This document shows, one piece after another, positions 7,015-17,136 of a stretch of DNA of 64,000 bases (positions are counted from its first letter, which is position 1; each line of letters opens with the position of its first letter). The notes under the pieces were generated by a model, which was given only the letters and a program-made list of their open reading frames with translations, searched no databases and was not told the origin of the DNA. A program made the position numbers and the translations under genes. Origin of the DNA: Flavihumibacter sp. UBA7668 (GTDB lineage Bacteria > Bacteroidota > Bacteroidia > Chitinophagales > Chitinophagaceae); NCBI RefSeq assembly GCF_002483205.1, contig NZ_DLHM01000007.1:806001-870000 (forward strand). The letters run 5' to 3'.

Positions 7015-9405
7015 ATGTTAAAGAATTACTGGCGCATCGCACTTAGAAATCTTTGGAAACATAGGGGCTTTTCGTTTATCAACCTGGCCGGACTAGCGGT
7101 GGCATTTACCTGCTGTTTGCTTATGTTTATGTATATACGGCATGAACTCAGTTTCGACCGGTTTCAGGAGAAAGGCAACCGAATTGTTAGAGTTATCATG
7201 GAATATGGCTTTGGAGATTCCGAAAAGCGCGCAGGAAATTATACCAGCACCAAAGTGATGCCATCCTTCAAACGAAACTTTCCGGAAGTGGAAGAGGGTG
7301 TCCGAATGACATCCGGAAGCGGGTTACTAAAAATTGGGGATCAGGTTTTTGAAGACCCGGAATTTCTTTTTGCAGACTCCACCTTTTTTAATGTATTTTC
7401 TTCCTTCACCTTACTGGCAGGGGTACCCGAAAAAGTATTGCAATCACCCAATCAGCTTGTCTTAACGGAGTCGGCAGCAAAAAAATATTTTCCGCAACAG
7501 CATGCAGTTGGTCAGACCATACTGGTAGGAGCAGCTCAAACACCTTATCAGGTAACGGGTATTGCAAAGGATTGTCCGGCTAATTCACAGATTCGCTTCT
7601 CTCTGTTAGGATCCTTTTCATCACTCGGAGCCAGCCAGGAAGAAACCTACTGGAATGCGAATTACCAAACCTATTTATTGCTAAAGAATGAAACTTCCAT
7701 TCAAAGCATGCAGCCCAAGATCCGTCCATTTATGGAGAAGGAGATGAATGATCCGAATGTGTTTCTTACCTATTATCTTGAACCCTATTTTGATGTTCAT
7801 TTGCATTCTCCTTACAGCGCGTATGTTGCGAATACGGATATCCGTTATATCTATATTGCCAGCGGCATGGCCCTTCTTATTTTGCTGATAGCCTGCTTTA
7901 CTTATATCAATATGAGCACAGCAAGATCATTGGAGAGGGCGAGAGAAGTGGGAATTCGCAAAGTTGCCGGAGCATCCAGGCAACAGGTCTTTGGGCAGTT
8001 CCTTGGAGAATCAGTAATGATCGCCGTGTTGGCGCTGGCTGCAGCACTTGGATTAACTGCGCTGCTCCTGCCTGGCTTTAATGGCCTGGTTGACCGGCAA
8101 TTGAATTTCTCCGATTTATTGCATCCTTCCCTGATTCTCTCGGCCCTTGTCATGGTATTTTGCATTGCCCTGTTGGCGGGTTCTTATCCGGCGATGGTAC
8201 TATCCGGTTTTCAGCCGATAAAAGTATTAAAAGGAAGCTTCCGAAACAGTGGCAGTGGGCAGCTGGTTCGCCAATCCTTAACGGTATTTCAATTCGCGAT
8301 TTCAGCCTTCCTGCTGATCGGCAGTTTTGTAATTTATAAACAGGTTCAATACATCCGGGAAAAATCACTTGGCTTCAACCGGGATCATGTAATCCAGTTG
8401 AAGATTGATAATAAGGTCCTTGAAAAAATGGAGCTACTAAAGAGTCAGTTAAAGGCGAATCCAGCAATCAAACATACTTCCTTTGCCTACAATGCTCCCA
8501 TTTCGATTAAAGGCGGATATGGAATGCGAAGTGCAACCATGCCTGAAAACAGCTCATTAAATGTATATGCCAATCCGATTGATGAGGAGTATTTGAAGAC
8601 CAATGAAATTAAATTGCTGGCAGGTTCGGATTTGACAAAACAGGATTTGCTGGATGCAGATCAGGAGGAGGAGAGTAAAAGAAATTTCCAATTTATCTTA
8701 AATGAATCTGCAGCAAGAGAACTGGGCTGGACTGCTGATGAAGCAGTGGGTCAGCGAATGTTTCTGGATGCATCCAGACCGGGAGTTGTAAAAGGAGTGG
8801 TAAAAGATTTTCATTTCAGTTCATTACATGCGCCAATCCAAAGTCTGGTACTTTTTCCATCCACTTTTGGAAATTTATTACTGGTGAAAGTATCAGGCGA
8901 ACAGCTTCCGGAAACTATTGCATTTATCGAAAAGACCTGGAAAAGCCTGGTTCAGCACCGGCCTTTCAGTTATAGTTTTATGGATGAATCCTATACGGCA
9001 ATGTATCAGGCCGAACAGCAAACATCCAAAGTAATCGGATTGTTTACAGCAGTAGCCATTCTCCTTGCCTGTGTCGGACTGATTGGTTTATCCGCTTTCG
9101 CTGTACAGCAACGAACCAAAGAAATTGGTGTTCGTAAGGTATTAGGAGCTTCCGTAAAGGGGATTGTCTGGATGCTGGCTTCACATTTCCTGCGCCTGAT
9201 TTTCATCGCGCTGGTTATTGCCTTACCCATAGGATGGTATGCAGCTAATAAATGGCTGGAAGATTTCAGTTATAGAACCACCATACACCTGGATGCATTT
9301 TTTTGGCCTGCGTTTGGCTTAAGCATGTTGGCATTGATAGCGATCAGTGTTCAAACCATTCGGGCTGCCTTCCTGAATCCGGTAAAAAGCTTACGCTCGG
9401 AATAA
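7015..9405 (+). CDS. ABC transporter permease, MacB-PCD/FtsX type
   Basis: A 796-residue inner-membrane protein with the common Bacteroidota N-terminus LKNYWRIALRNLWKHRGFSF and TM1, then a periplasmic MacB-like domain. Two FtsX-type membrane blocks follow (about residues 280-430 and 680-795). Both carry the repeated REVGIRKVAGAS and KEIGVRKVLGAS cytoplasmic signatures. Such permeases do not form a channel but transmit ATP-driven movement to the periplasm. ATG 7015 places the first arginine-rich helix correctly; an upstream in-frame start at 6973 adds 14 unusual residues. No ATPase gene is adjacent, so it must use one encoded elsewhere or act as an orphan. Confidence 0.9.
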   Translation: MLKNYWRIALRNLWKHRGFSFINLAGLAVAFTCCLLMFMYIRHELSFDRFQEKGNRIVRVIMEYGFGDSEKRAGNYTSTKVMPSFKRNFPEVEEGVRMTSGSGLLKIGDQVFEDPEFLFADSTFFNVFSSFTLLAGVPEKVLQSPNQLVLTESAAKKYFPQQHAVGQTILVGAAQTPYQVTGIAKDCPANSQIRFSLLGSFSSLGASQEETYWNANYQTYLLLKNETSIQSMQPKIRPFMEKEMNDPNVFLTYYLEPYFDVHLHSPYSAYVANTDIRYIYIASGMALLILLIACFTYINMSTARSLERAREVGIRKVAGASRQQVFGQFLGESVMIAVLALAAALGLTALLLPGFNGLVDRQLNFSDLLHPSLILSALVMVFCIALLAGSYPAMVLSGFQPIKVLKGSFRNSGSGQLVRQSLTVFQFAISAFLLIGSFVIYKQVQYIREKSLGFNRDHVIQLKIDNKVLEKMELLKSQLKANPAIKHTSFAYNAPISIKGGYGMRSATMPENSSLNVYANPIDEEYLKTNEIKLLAGSDLTKQDLLDADQEEESKRNFQFILNESAARELGWTADEAVGQRMFLDASRPGVVKGVVKDFHFSSLHAPIQSLVLFPSTFGNLLLVKVSGEQLPETIAFIEKTWKSLVQHRPFSYSFMDESYTAMYQAEQQTSKVIGLFTAVAILLACVGLIGLSAFAVQQRTKEIGVRKVLGASVKGIVWMLASHFLRLIFIALVIALPIGWYAANKWLEDFSYRTTIHLDAFFWPAFGLSMLALIAISVQTIRAAFLNPVKSLRSE

Positions 9406-9468
9406 GAATTTGCATCATTTTTTGTTAGGATTGAATTATTATTTGCCTGACTGGTCCGTTAGATTTGA

Positions 9469-11181
9469 ATGAATCTAACGGGTATTGCCATGCAAACATA
9501 TGATGCTATAGTAATTGGATCAGGAATCAGCGGAGGATGGGCAGCCAAAGAGTTGTGCGAAAAGGGCCTGAAAACACTGCTGCTTGAAAGGGGAAGAATG
9601 GTTGAGCATGTAAAAGACTACCCAACCGCAAATGACCATAGCTGGAATGAATCACACCATGGAAATGCGACGCTTGCAGCAAAAAAGGCGAATCCGGTTC
9701 AAAGCAGTATTTATGCCTGGTCACCGGCATCCAGGCATTTTTTTGTGGAAGACGAGGAACATCCCTATGTGCAGGAAAAACCGTTTGGCTGGATTCGCGG
9801 TTATCAGTTAGGAGGGCGTTCTCTTGTTTGGGGGCGACAATGCTACCGGTTCAGTGATCTGGATTTTGAAGCCAACCAAAAGGATGGGTTTGGCATTGAC
9901 TGGCCAATACGATACCGTGATATAGCCCCCTGGTATGATTATGTTGAACGATTTGTCGGCATCAGCGGATCCATTGAACAAATTCCTCATCTGCCGGATG
10001 GTGTTTTCCAGCCTCCAATGGAAATGAATTGTCTCGAGCAGGAAGTAAAAAAACGGATGGAGAAATTGTATGGAAAGGATCGCCGGCTGATAATGGGAAG
10101 GGTAGCCAATCTTAGTGAACGAATAGGGAATCGGGGACCCTGTCAATACAGAAATAAATGTCATTTGGGTTGTCCGTTTGGAGGCTATTTTAGCAGTAAT
10201 TCCGCAACAATTCCAGCTGCAGTAGCAACCGGAAAATTAACCATCCGTCCCTTTTCAATCGTAACAGAACTGCTGTATGATAAGGAGACAAAAAAATGTA
10301 AAGGAGTACGGTTGATTGATGCGGAAACCAGCGAATTCAAAGAATATTATGCCCGCATTTTATTCCTTAATGCATCTACCATTGCATCAGCGGGCATCCT
10401 TTTGAATTCAGTATCTGAGGTATTTCCCAATGGTTTGGGGAATAATTACCAGCAGGTTGGACATAACCTGATTAATCATCATGTTGGAGCTGGTGCATCA
10501 GGTAGTTGGGAGGGAATGGACGACCAATATTACAGCGGACGAAGAGCCAATGGTCCCTATCTGCCCAGGTTTCGGAACCTCGGCAATTCAGCTACTGACA
10601 GAGCAGATTATCTCCGTGGATTTGCGTATCAGACAAGTGCAGAACGGCAGGGTTGGGCGAGAAATCCGAATGAATATGAAATAGGAGAGGAACTAAAAAA
10701 AGGACTTATTGAACCGGGAATCTGGACCATGAGCTTTGGTGGCTTTGGTGAACAATTGCCTTTTTATGAAAATCATATCCGCCTGCATCCGACAGCAAAA
10801 GACAAATGGGGCCAGCCACTGATAGTGGTTGATTGTGAAATAAAAGAAAATGAGTATGCCATGCGAAGGGATATGGTTGAAAGTGCAGCAGAAATGCTGG
10901 AAATGCTGGGCTTTTCCAATATTCAAACCTTTGACAGGGCAACTACTCCCAAGGCAAGGGTATTAAGTGTGCATGAAATGGGAACTGCCCGTATGGGAAT
11001 GGATAAAAAAACATCCGCAGTAAATAAATTCAATCAGGCACACGAAGTTAAAAACCTGTTCATAACCGATGGTTCCTGTATGAGTTCAGCAGGCTGCCAG
11101 AATCCTTCACTCACCTATATGGCATTAACCGCAAGGGCATGTGATTTTGCAGTAGCAGAACTAAAAAAACAAAACCTATGA
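9469..11181 (+). CDS. GMC family oxidoreductase
   Basis: A 570-residue flavoprotein. The FAD-binding motif GSGISGGWAAKELCEKG is at the N-terminus, and the C-terminal GMC core holds HEMGTARMG (His502) and QNPSLTYMA (Asn545), the usual catalytic pair. There is no signal peptide, so it acts in the cytoplasm. It is of the sugar/gluconate dehydrogenase-like branch common in Bacteroidota. ATG 9469 (MNLTGIAMQTYD) resembles relatives, but a TAGATTTG box ends two bases before it, so ATG 9490 is a real alternative. The stop overlaps the ThuA start by four bases (ATGA). Oxidation of a sugar to a keto-sugar is inferred, not shown. Confidence 0.88.
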   Translation: MNLTGIAMQTYDAIVIGSGISGGWAAKELCEKGLKTLLLERGRMVEHVKDYPTANDHSWNESHHGNATLAAKKANPVQSSIYAWSPASRHFFVEDEEHPYVQEKPFGWIRGYQLGGRSLVWGRQCYRFSDLDFEANQKDGFGIDWPIRYRDIAPWYDYVERFVGISGSIEQIPHLPDGVFQPPMEMNCLEQEVKKRMEKLYGKDRRLIMGRVANLSERIGNRGPCQYRNKCHLGCPFGGYFSSNSATIPAAVATGKLTIRPFSIVTELLYDKETKKCKGVRLIDAETSEFKEYYARILFLNASTIASAGILLNSVSEVFPNGLGNNYQQVGHNLINHHVGAGASGSWEGMDDQYYSGRRANGPYLPRFRNLGNSATDRADYLRGFAYQTSAERQGWARNPNEYEIGEELKKGLIEPGIWTMSFGGFGEQLPFYENHIRLHPTAKDKWGQPLIVVDCEIKENEYAMRRDMVESAAEMLEMLGFSNIQTFDRATTPKARVLSVHEMGTARMGMDKKTSAVNKFNQAHEVKNLFITDGSCMSSAGCQNPSLTYMALTARACDFAVAELKKQNL

Positions 11182-11918
11182 TAAAAATAATTCAACTGCA
11201 TTGCAACAAATTCATTGGATTAGCAGTAGTGTCTTTCTGTTTACTTTCCTGTACTGAAAAAGCAGGCCAGAAAAAAAGCGTTTTAGTTTTTTCGAAAACA
11301 ACCGGTGGATATCGGCATGCATCCATTGAGGCAGGAAAAAAAATGTTCATGCAGACGGGGGTTGAAAGGGGATATCAGGTGGATACGACAGAAAATTCCG
11401 GAATATTTACGGCTGAAGGACTAAAAAAATATCAGGGTATTGTGTTTCTTAATACAAGAGGAGATATTCTGGACAGTCTGCAACAATTAGCCTTCCAGCA
11501 ATTCATTCGGTCAGGGGGCGGCTTTACCGGTATTCATGCAGCCACAACAACCGAATATGACTGGCCCTGGTATAACAAATTGATCGGTGCTTATTTTGAT
11601 GGGCATCCCGAACCTCAGCAGGCCGTATATCAGGTGAAGGATAAAACATTCCCCGCTGTAAAACATTTGCCAGCCAGTTTTAGCTGGTATGATGAAGTAT
11701 ATAATTTCAGGTCGGTTTCCGACTCCCTGAATGTTATACTAACAGTACAGGAAGATTCCTATAGCGGCGGTAAAATGGGATCCGTACATCCCGTAAGCTG
11801 GTACCATGAATTCGAAGGTGGGCGTAGTTTTTATGTTGGTCTGGGGCATTTTGACGAAGCCTATACAGACAGCTCATTTATCCGATTGGTTTGGGTGGGG
11901 ATTGAATGGACTTTGTAG
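11178..11918 (+). CDS. ThuA-like domain lipoprotein
   Basis: A 246-residue lipoprotein (lipobox CLLSC, Cys25) whose whole mature part is a ThuA-like, class I amidotransferase-related fold. Seen are VLVFSKTTGGYRHASI, the GGGFTGIHAATTTEYDW segment and the terminal GRSFYVGLGHFDEAYTD. ThuA-like proteins occur in trehalose and sugar catabolism clusters, often beside dehydrogenases; their chemistry is poorly defined. The start overlaps the GMC gene by four bases, so the two are translated together. One product is cytoplasmic and the other a lipoprotein, which suggests successive steps on a sugar crossing the envelope. Confidence 0.85.
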   Translation: MIKIIQLHCNKFIGLAVVSFCLLSCTEKAGQKKSVLVFSKTTGGYRHASIEAGKKMFMQTGVERGYQVDTTENSGIFTAEGLKKYQGIVFLNTRGDILDSLQQLAFQQFIRSGGGFTGIHAATTTEYDWPWYNKLIGAYFDGHPEPQQAVYQVKDKTFPAVKHLPASFSWYDEVYNFRSVSDSLNVILTVQEDSYSGGKMGSVHPVSWYHEFEGGRSFYVGLGHFDEAYTDSSFIRLVWVGIEWTL

Positions 11919-12017
11919 TTTTTGCATATCTCTTTGTTAAGAATCAATCAGAAAACAGGAACTATACCAACTAGTTTTGAGAAGCTATATTTTCTTTGTT
12001 TGCCATAATTCAAAACT

Positions 12018-13697
12018 ATGTACCGTATTTTTTCTATTCTTTCTGTCATTTTTTTGTTGACTATTCAATTCTCCAAAGCGCAGGACAAAATTGAATCTGC
12101 TGTTACTGCTTCTGCAAATTTATCGCAGTATGAAAAATCAGAATGGAATCTGCAAATCAGCACCAGTTTTGAAAATCCCTATTTACAGGAGGAACTGGCG
12201 CTGAATATGATACTAACCACTCCATCCGGAAAGGAACTTATTCTACCCTGTTACTATGAATCTGGCCAGTCGGGTCAGGTTTCCAATTGGAAGGCAAGAT
12301 TTCTGCCACAGGAAGTGGGTAACTATTCGTATAATTTTGAATTATGGAAAAAGTATAAACTTGTTCATACAACAGCAGAGCAAAGCATCCTGTCAAAAAA
12401 ATCAAAGAAGAAAGGAATTCTTAAAGCGGGAGACAACTGGACTTTCCGTTTTGATAATGGAGAAGCTTTCCGTGGCATTGGTGAAAATATTTGTTGGGAG
12501 TCAAGAGCCAGTGATGATTCAAAATATTTCAAATCCCTGCATGAAAAGCCAAAATACAATTATGAAGAAATGCTTCCTGCTTTGGCTTCTTACGGAGGCA
12601 ATTATTTCCGTACCTGGATTTGTTCCTGGAATCTTCCGCTTGACTGGAAATCAGGAATAAACAGTAACCGGTATACGAACTCTGATGCCTATTATCATCC
12701 GGAAGCAATCCGTAAGATGGATCGATTGGTTGAATTGTCCGATTCACTTGGATTATATATCATGTTAACACTTGGGCCAGGTACCTATGATGAAAAACAT
12801 GGCCGTTATCAGACTTCTACACAGGATTTTTTCATTGATCCCAAGGCAAGAGCTCAATATAAAAACCGCCTGCGTTTTATCGTAGCACGTTGGGGATATA
12901 GTCCCGCCATTGGAGCATGGGAATTTTTCAATGAGATTGATAATATCCAATTTAGAAATGCCGGAAATCCCATTCCTTCTCCTCATATTGTTCAATGGCA
13001 TGAAGAAATGAGTAATTACCTTAAACAGATTGATCCATTCGATCACCTGATTACAACCAGTATTTCCCATCGCGACTTACCAGGATTGAATTCGATACAA
13101 TCCATTGATTTCAATCAGAAACATATTTATAAAAATAACCGGGCCTTACCTACCACAATAAACAATTACACGAAGGATTTCAATAAGCCCTATGTAATTG
13201 GAGAATTTGGCTATGAGTACGACTGGCAAAAAGATTTTAATCAGTTTGGAGCAGAAATGGACAGTGATTTCAAACGGGGATTATGGTACGGGCTTTTTTC
13301 ATCAACACCGGTATTACCGCTTTCCTGGTGGTGGGAGTTTTTTGATGATCGTGGAACTGACCGGTATATTTTGAATGTTCGGAAAATTATGGATCAGATG
13401 CTGGAGTCGGGGAAAGGAGAATTTAACGTCCTACCTGTTACCGCAACGGAAGGAGTTGAAATTTACGCCGTAAAATGTGGAGCTAAAATTTATGTTTATG
13501 CATATAATCCTTCCACAGAATCTAAAAAAACCAGTATCCAACTGAATTCCACACAGCTTAAAAAGAAATCCGGAAAAGTGTATGATTGCGAATCAGCTAC
13601 CTTTTCAACTCTGAAAAATATTGAATCAACAAAGAATAGTTTATTAAATGATATCAGTATGGAAGCCGGGAAAGATAAAGTTTTTATACTTGAATGA
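12018..13697 (+). CDS. Secreted clan GH-A glycoside hydrolase with DUF5060-like N-terminal domain
   Basis: A 559-residue protein with a signal peptide (cleavage near SKAQ). The N-terminal immunoglobulin-like domain resembles DUF5060 (about 25-120). A (beta/alpha)8 hydrolase domain (about 135-470) and a small C-terminal beta domain follow. Glu306 in FFNEIDN fits the acid/base and Glu396 in IGEFGYEYD the nucleophile of clan GH-A (GH5-like) retaining enzymes. The subfamily cannot be told by eye. It is the first gene of the mannan locus, so an endo- or exo-acting mannan/glucomannan hydrolase in periplasm or on the surface is inferred. The next gene, susC, starts about 120 bases downstream. Confidence 0.82.
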   Translation: MYRIFSILSVIFLLTIQFSKAQDKIESAVTASANLSQYEKSEWNLQISTSFENPYLQEELALNMILTTPSGKELILPCYYESGQSGQVSNWKARFLPQEVGNYSYNFELWKKYKLVHTTAEQSILSKKSKKKGILKAGDNWTFRFDNGEAFRGIGENICWESRASDDSKYFKSLHEKPKYNYEEMLPALASYGGNYFRTWICSWNLPLDWKSGINSNRYTNSDAYYHPEAIRKMDRLVELSDSLGLYIMLTLGPGTYDEKHGRYQTSTQDFFIDPKARAQYKNRLRFIVARWGYSPAIGAWEFFNEIDNIQFRNAGNPIPSPHIVQWHEEMSNYLKQIDPFDHLITTSISHRDLPGLNSIQSIDFNQKHIYKNNRALPTTINNYTKDFNKPYVIGEFGYEYDWQKDFNQFGAEMDSDFKRGLWYGLFSSTPVLPLSWWWEFFDDRGTDRYILNVRKIMDQMLESGKGEFNVLPVTATEGVEIYAVKCGAKIYVYAYNPSTESKKTSIQLNSTQLKKKSGKVYDCESATFSTLKNIESTKNSLLNDISMEAGKDKVFILE

Positions 13698-13816
13698 AAC
13701 CGATTTCATGCATTTTGAATCCTGCAGAACATAAGCAAATGTTAAGAAAGCATCAGAATTCGATTTGTTCTGCATCTACTTTTGAAATAATAACGATTGA
13801 CCAAAACCAAAGCTAT

Positions 13817-16800
13817 ATGAAAAGAGCCCAATGGCGTCTTTGCCTCTTATTAATTGCGCTGCTTCTGGGATCTATGCTGCATGCACAGGTAAACTCTTCC
13901 GGAACAATGCAGGTTACCGGGCAGGTCCTGAATAAAGCCGGACAACCCATTGCTGATGTAAGTGTGAATATCAAATCGTCGGGCACTGGAACAACTACAG
14001 GTGCCGATGGACGATTCACAGTTCGGGTTCCAAATGCCCAATCTGTTCTTGTTTTTTCTCACGTAGGGTTTCAGACCATTGAACAAAGAGCAGGTACTGC
14101 TTTAGAGTTAACAATTATACTGGAGGAGTCTGGCGGTACGATGGATGATGTAGTGGTAATTGCCTACGGAAGTCAGAAAAAAGCAACCGTTACAGGTGCG
14201 GTAGCAGCCGTATCAGGAAGGGAGCTGGTGCGTACACCGGTATCCAATATTTCCAATATGCTGATTGGGAATACACCCGGACTTACCGGATTACAGGGCA
14301 GTGGTGAGCCTGGTCGGAATGCTGCGTCCATTTATATAAGGGGTGTATCCACTTTTGCAGGAAGTGTGAATCCATTAGTAGTAATTGATGGAGTAGAGCA
14401 AGCACCTGAACGTGCCTTTGATCAGATGAATGCGATGGATGCAAATGAAATTGAAAATATCAGCATTTTAAAAGATGCTTCTGCAACTGCTGTTTATGGT
14501 ATTCGTGGTGCAAATGGTGTAATACTGATTACCACTAAAAGAGGTAAATCCGGGAAGGCGCAAATCAGTCTTTCAGGAAATTATGGTTTTACCAAGGCAA
14601 CCAATCTATTGAACAACGCTAACTCGTATGAATATGCGATGATGCGGAATGAGGCAATTCGTGTGGAAGAATCCGCCTTTCAGAATACAAGTTTTGGCCG
14701 TAATCTGTTTAGTGCAGATGATCTCTGGAAATTTCAGAATAATCGTGACTATACTCCGGATGAGGTAGCAGCGATGAGTAATTTAACTGACCAGCAAAAG
14801 ACCGCATTGAATAATAGTCCGGCGCTCTATTATGGTAGCCGTGATCTGTTTGCAGAACAATTCAATGGAACCGGCCCACAGAAACAACTGAACATGAATA
14901 TTTCCGGCGGCACATCGCGGCTGAAATACTTTACTTCAATAGGGTTATTTGATCAGGGCAGTATTCTTACCAATACGAAATACGAAGGGGCGAATACGGA
15001 ATCCAGGTATAACCGGTACAATTTCAGATCCAATTTTGACATTGATGTGATGAAAAACCTGCAGATTTCTGTTAATCTGGCCGGGCAGTTTGGTACAACG
15101 AAGGGACCTGGTATTGGTGCAGGTCCTTATGATATGGCGGGCCGGTACAAAATCATCATGCAGTATATTTTTGATTCCAATCCAATAACGGCACCCGGTT
15201 TGGTGGATGGAAAACTGGTGAACGGATACTCCGGACCAAATGGATCACCCGGTAATCCGCTGGGTGAAAAAGTGGGAAGTTTAAAGGGACCGCAGAATGC
15301 AATTAGAAATCTGCTGGTAAGCGGATCAGAAACCTTGTTCAATACCATGTTAACCGGAAGTATAGTGGTGAAACATGATATGAATTATCTCACTAAAGGA
15401 TTATCACTGAGAGGAACTTTTAACTATGACGACAGTTATGTAAAAGCTATCGTCCACGCTCCGTCACTTCCCGAATATGCCATCCGGAGAAATCCGGAGA
15501 ATCCGAACCAGCTTGATTTTTTTGGAGGTGCTGTAGGGGCAGATGTATTTAATCCGGATCCCGGGCATAATTCTGTTTGGAGAAAATTATATGTGGATGC
15601 CGGCATAAATTATAACAATCGGTTTGGAGACCATGGCATAACTGCCTTATTTCTTGGAAAAGCGCAAAAATATATTATGCCTGGAAGCAGTGATAATACG
15701 CCTTCCGGAATTATGGGTCTGGTTGGAAGAGTTGGCTATAATTTCAGGGAGAAATACCTGCTTGAATTCAATGCGGGATATAATGGAACCGAACAATTTC
15801 TGGAAGGGAATCGATTTGGTTTTTTTCCGGCCTATTCAGCGGGATGGGTTGTTTCCAATGAAAATTTCTTCCCAGAGTCAAATGCAATTACATTCCTTAA
15901 AATTCGGGGCTCTTATGGTGAAGTAGGAAATGATCAGATTGGAGGCCGGCGTTATTTGTATGTACCCAGCACCTTCAATTTAAATCAGGCAGGTTATTAT
16001 TGGGGTACAAGCGATGGATCGGCACAGAATCCATTTTTCTCCGGAGCAACTGAAGGTAATATTGGAAATCCCCTTGTTACCTGGGAACGAGCTGTAAAGC
16101 AGAACATAGGTTTGGAAGCCAGGTTTTTAACTGATCGGTTATCGCTCACGGTGGATGTATTTAAAGACGATAGAAAAAATATCCTGACCAGTCTGAGTGA
16201 AATTATTCCGTATGCATATGGCGTAAGTGCTTCTGCTGTTCCTCCGGCCAATGTTGGAATCACTACCAATAAGGGGTATGAAATTGTATTGAACTGGACA
16301 GATAAAATAGGCAAGGTTGGTTATTCAATTGGCGGAAATCTGAGTTATGCAAAGAACAAAATAATTTATCGGGCTGAAGCACAGAAAGAGTTTCCCTGGA
16401 TGGCTCAAACCGGTTATTCAATTGGTCAGTATAAAGGACTTAAGACAGATGGATTTTTTAATACGCAGGAAGAATTGGATGCCCGTCCATATAATACCTT
16501 CAATGGTAACAGAGCTACATTCGGAGATGTTCGGTATCAGGATATAAATGGAGATGAGCTTATTGATAACCGGGATATTGTTCCCATTGGATTTTCAAAT
16601 CTGCCACAGTATGCATACAGTTTCAGAGCTGCGATAAACTATAAAGGATTTGACCTGACCATGTTGTTCAATGGATCGGCAAAAGGATCTTTTAACCTGG
16701 CCAATTATCAGTTTAACACACCCTTTTTTCAAACTGCAGGCAACCTCATGCAATGGCAATATGAGGGCAGGTGGACGCCGGAAAAGGCAGCCAGTAATAC

Positions 16801-17119
16801 TGCCATACAATATCCTCGGGCAACCATGCATGGTGGTGCGGGCGGCAATGCCAATTATCTTTCCAGCGACCTCTGGTTAATTTCAACAGATTTCTTCCGG
16901 CTTAAAAATGTGGAACTGGCCTATACCTTCCCTCCCAATCCCTTCTTCAAAAAAGCAGGCATGAGTGCTGTTCGGGTTTATGCCAATGCCAATAACCTGT
17001 TTACCTGGAGTAAGGAGGCCCTGGATAAGGGAGTAGATCCGGAATCAACTGATCAGGGAGGATATGGAATTTATCCCATGACGAGAGCGGTTGTATTTGG
17101 TGCAAACATTCGTTTTTAA
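13817..17119 (+). CDS. SusC-like TonB-dependent outer-membrane transporter (first pair)
   Basis: An 1100-residue SusC/RagA receptor. It has a signal peptide (to about residue 24), a carboxypeptidase-regulatory-like domain (about 30-105) and a TonB box region (DDVVVIAYGSQ, about 110-120). The plug ends with ILKDASATAVYGIRGANGV, and a 22-strand barrel ends in aromatic IRF. It imports oligosaccharides through the outer membrane using TonB energy, with the SusD lid encoded 17 bases downstream. ATG 13817 gives a normal signal peptide. A longer in-frame start at 13694 overlaps the hydrolase but reads through sequence without signal features. Confidence 0.96.
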   Translation: MKRAQWRLCLLLIALLLGSMLHAQVNSSGTMQVTGQVLNKAGQPIADVSVNIKSSGTGTTTGADGRFTVRVPNAQSVLVFSHVGFQTIEQRAGTALELTIILEESGGTMDDVVVIAYGSQKKATVTGAVAAVSGRELVRTPVSNISNMLIGNTPGLTGLQGSGEPGRNAASIYIRGVSTFAGSVNPLVVIDGVEQAPERAFDQMNAMDANEIENISILKDASATAVYGIRGANGVILITTKRGKSGKAQISLSGNYGFTKATNLLNNANSYEYAMMRNEAIRVEESAFQNTSFGRNLFSADDLWKFQNNRDYTPDEVAAMSNLTDQQKTALNNSPALYYGSRDLFAEQFNGTGPQKQLNMNISGGTSRLKYFTSIGLFDQGSILTNTKYEGANTESRYNRYNFRSNFDIDVMKNLQISVNLAGQFGTTKGPGIGAGPYDMAGRYKIIMQYIFDSNPITAPGLVDGKLVNGYSGPNGSPGNPLGEKVGSLKGPQNAIRNLLVSGSETLFNTMLTGSIVVKHDMNYLTKGLSLRGTFNYDDSYVKAIVHAPSLPEYAIRRNPENPNQLDFFGGAVGADVFNPDPGHNSVWRKLYVDAGINYNNRFGDHGITALFLGKAQKYIMPGSSDNTPSGIMGLVGRVGYNFREKYLLEFNAGYNGTEQFLEGNRFGFFPAYSAGWVVSNENFFPESNAITFLKIRGSYGEVGNDQIGGRRYLYVPSTFNLNQAGYYWGTSDGSAQNPFFSGATEGNIGNPLVTWERAVKQNIGLEARFLTDRLSLTVDVFKDDRKNILTSLSEIIPYAYGVSASAVPPANVGITTNKGYEIVLNWTDKIGKVGYSIGGNLSYAKNKIIYRAEAQKEFPWMAQTGYSIGQYKGLKTDGFFNTQEELDARPYNTFNGNRATFGDVRYQDINGDELIDNRDIVPIGFSNLPQYAYSFRAAINYKGFDLTMLFNGSAKGSFNLANYQFNTPFFQTAGNLMQWQYEGRWTPEKAASNTAIQYPRATMHGGAGGNANYLSSDLWLISTDFFRLKNVELAYTFPPNPFFKKAGMSAVRVYANANNLFTWSKEALDKGVDPESTDQGGYGIYPMTRAVVFGANIRF

Positions 17120-17136
17120 TTTTCAAAACTGAAAGC

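Noticed and set aside
13694..13816. 41-residue N-terminal extension of the first SusC
   Set aside because: It overlaps the upstream hydrolase stop and hides the clear signal peptide that starts at 13817.
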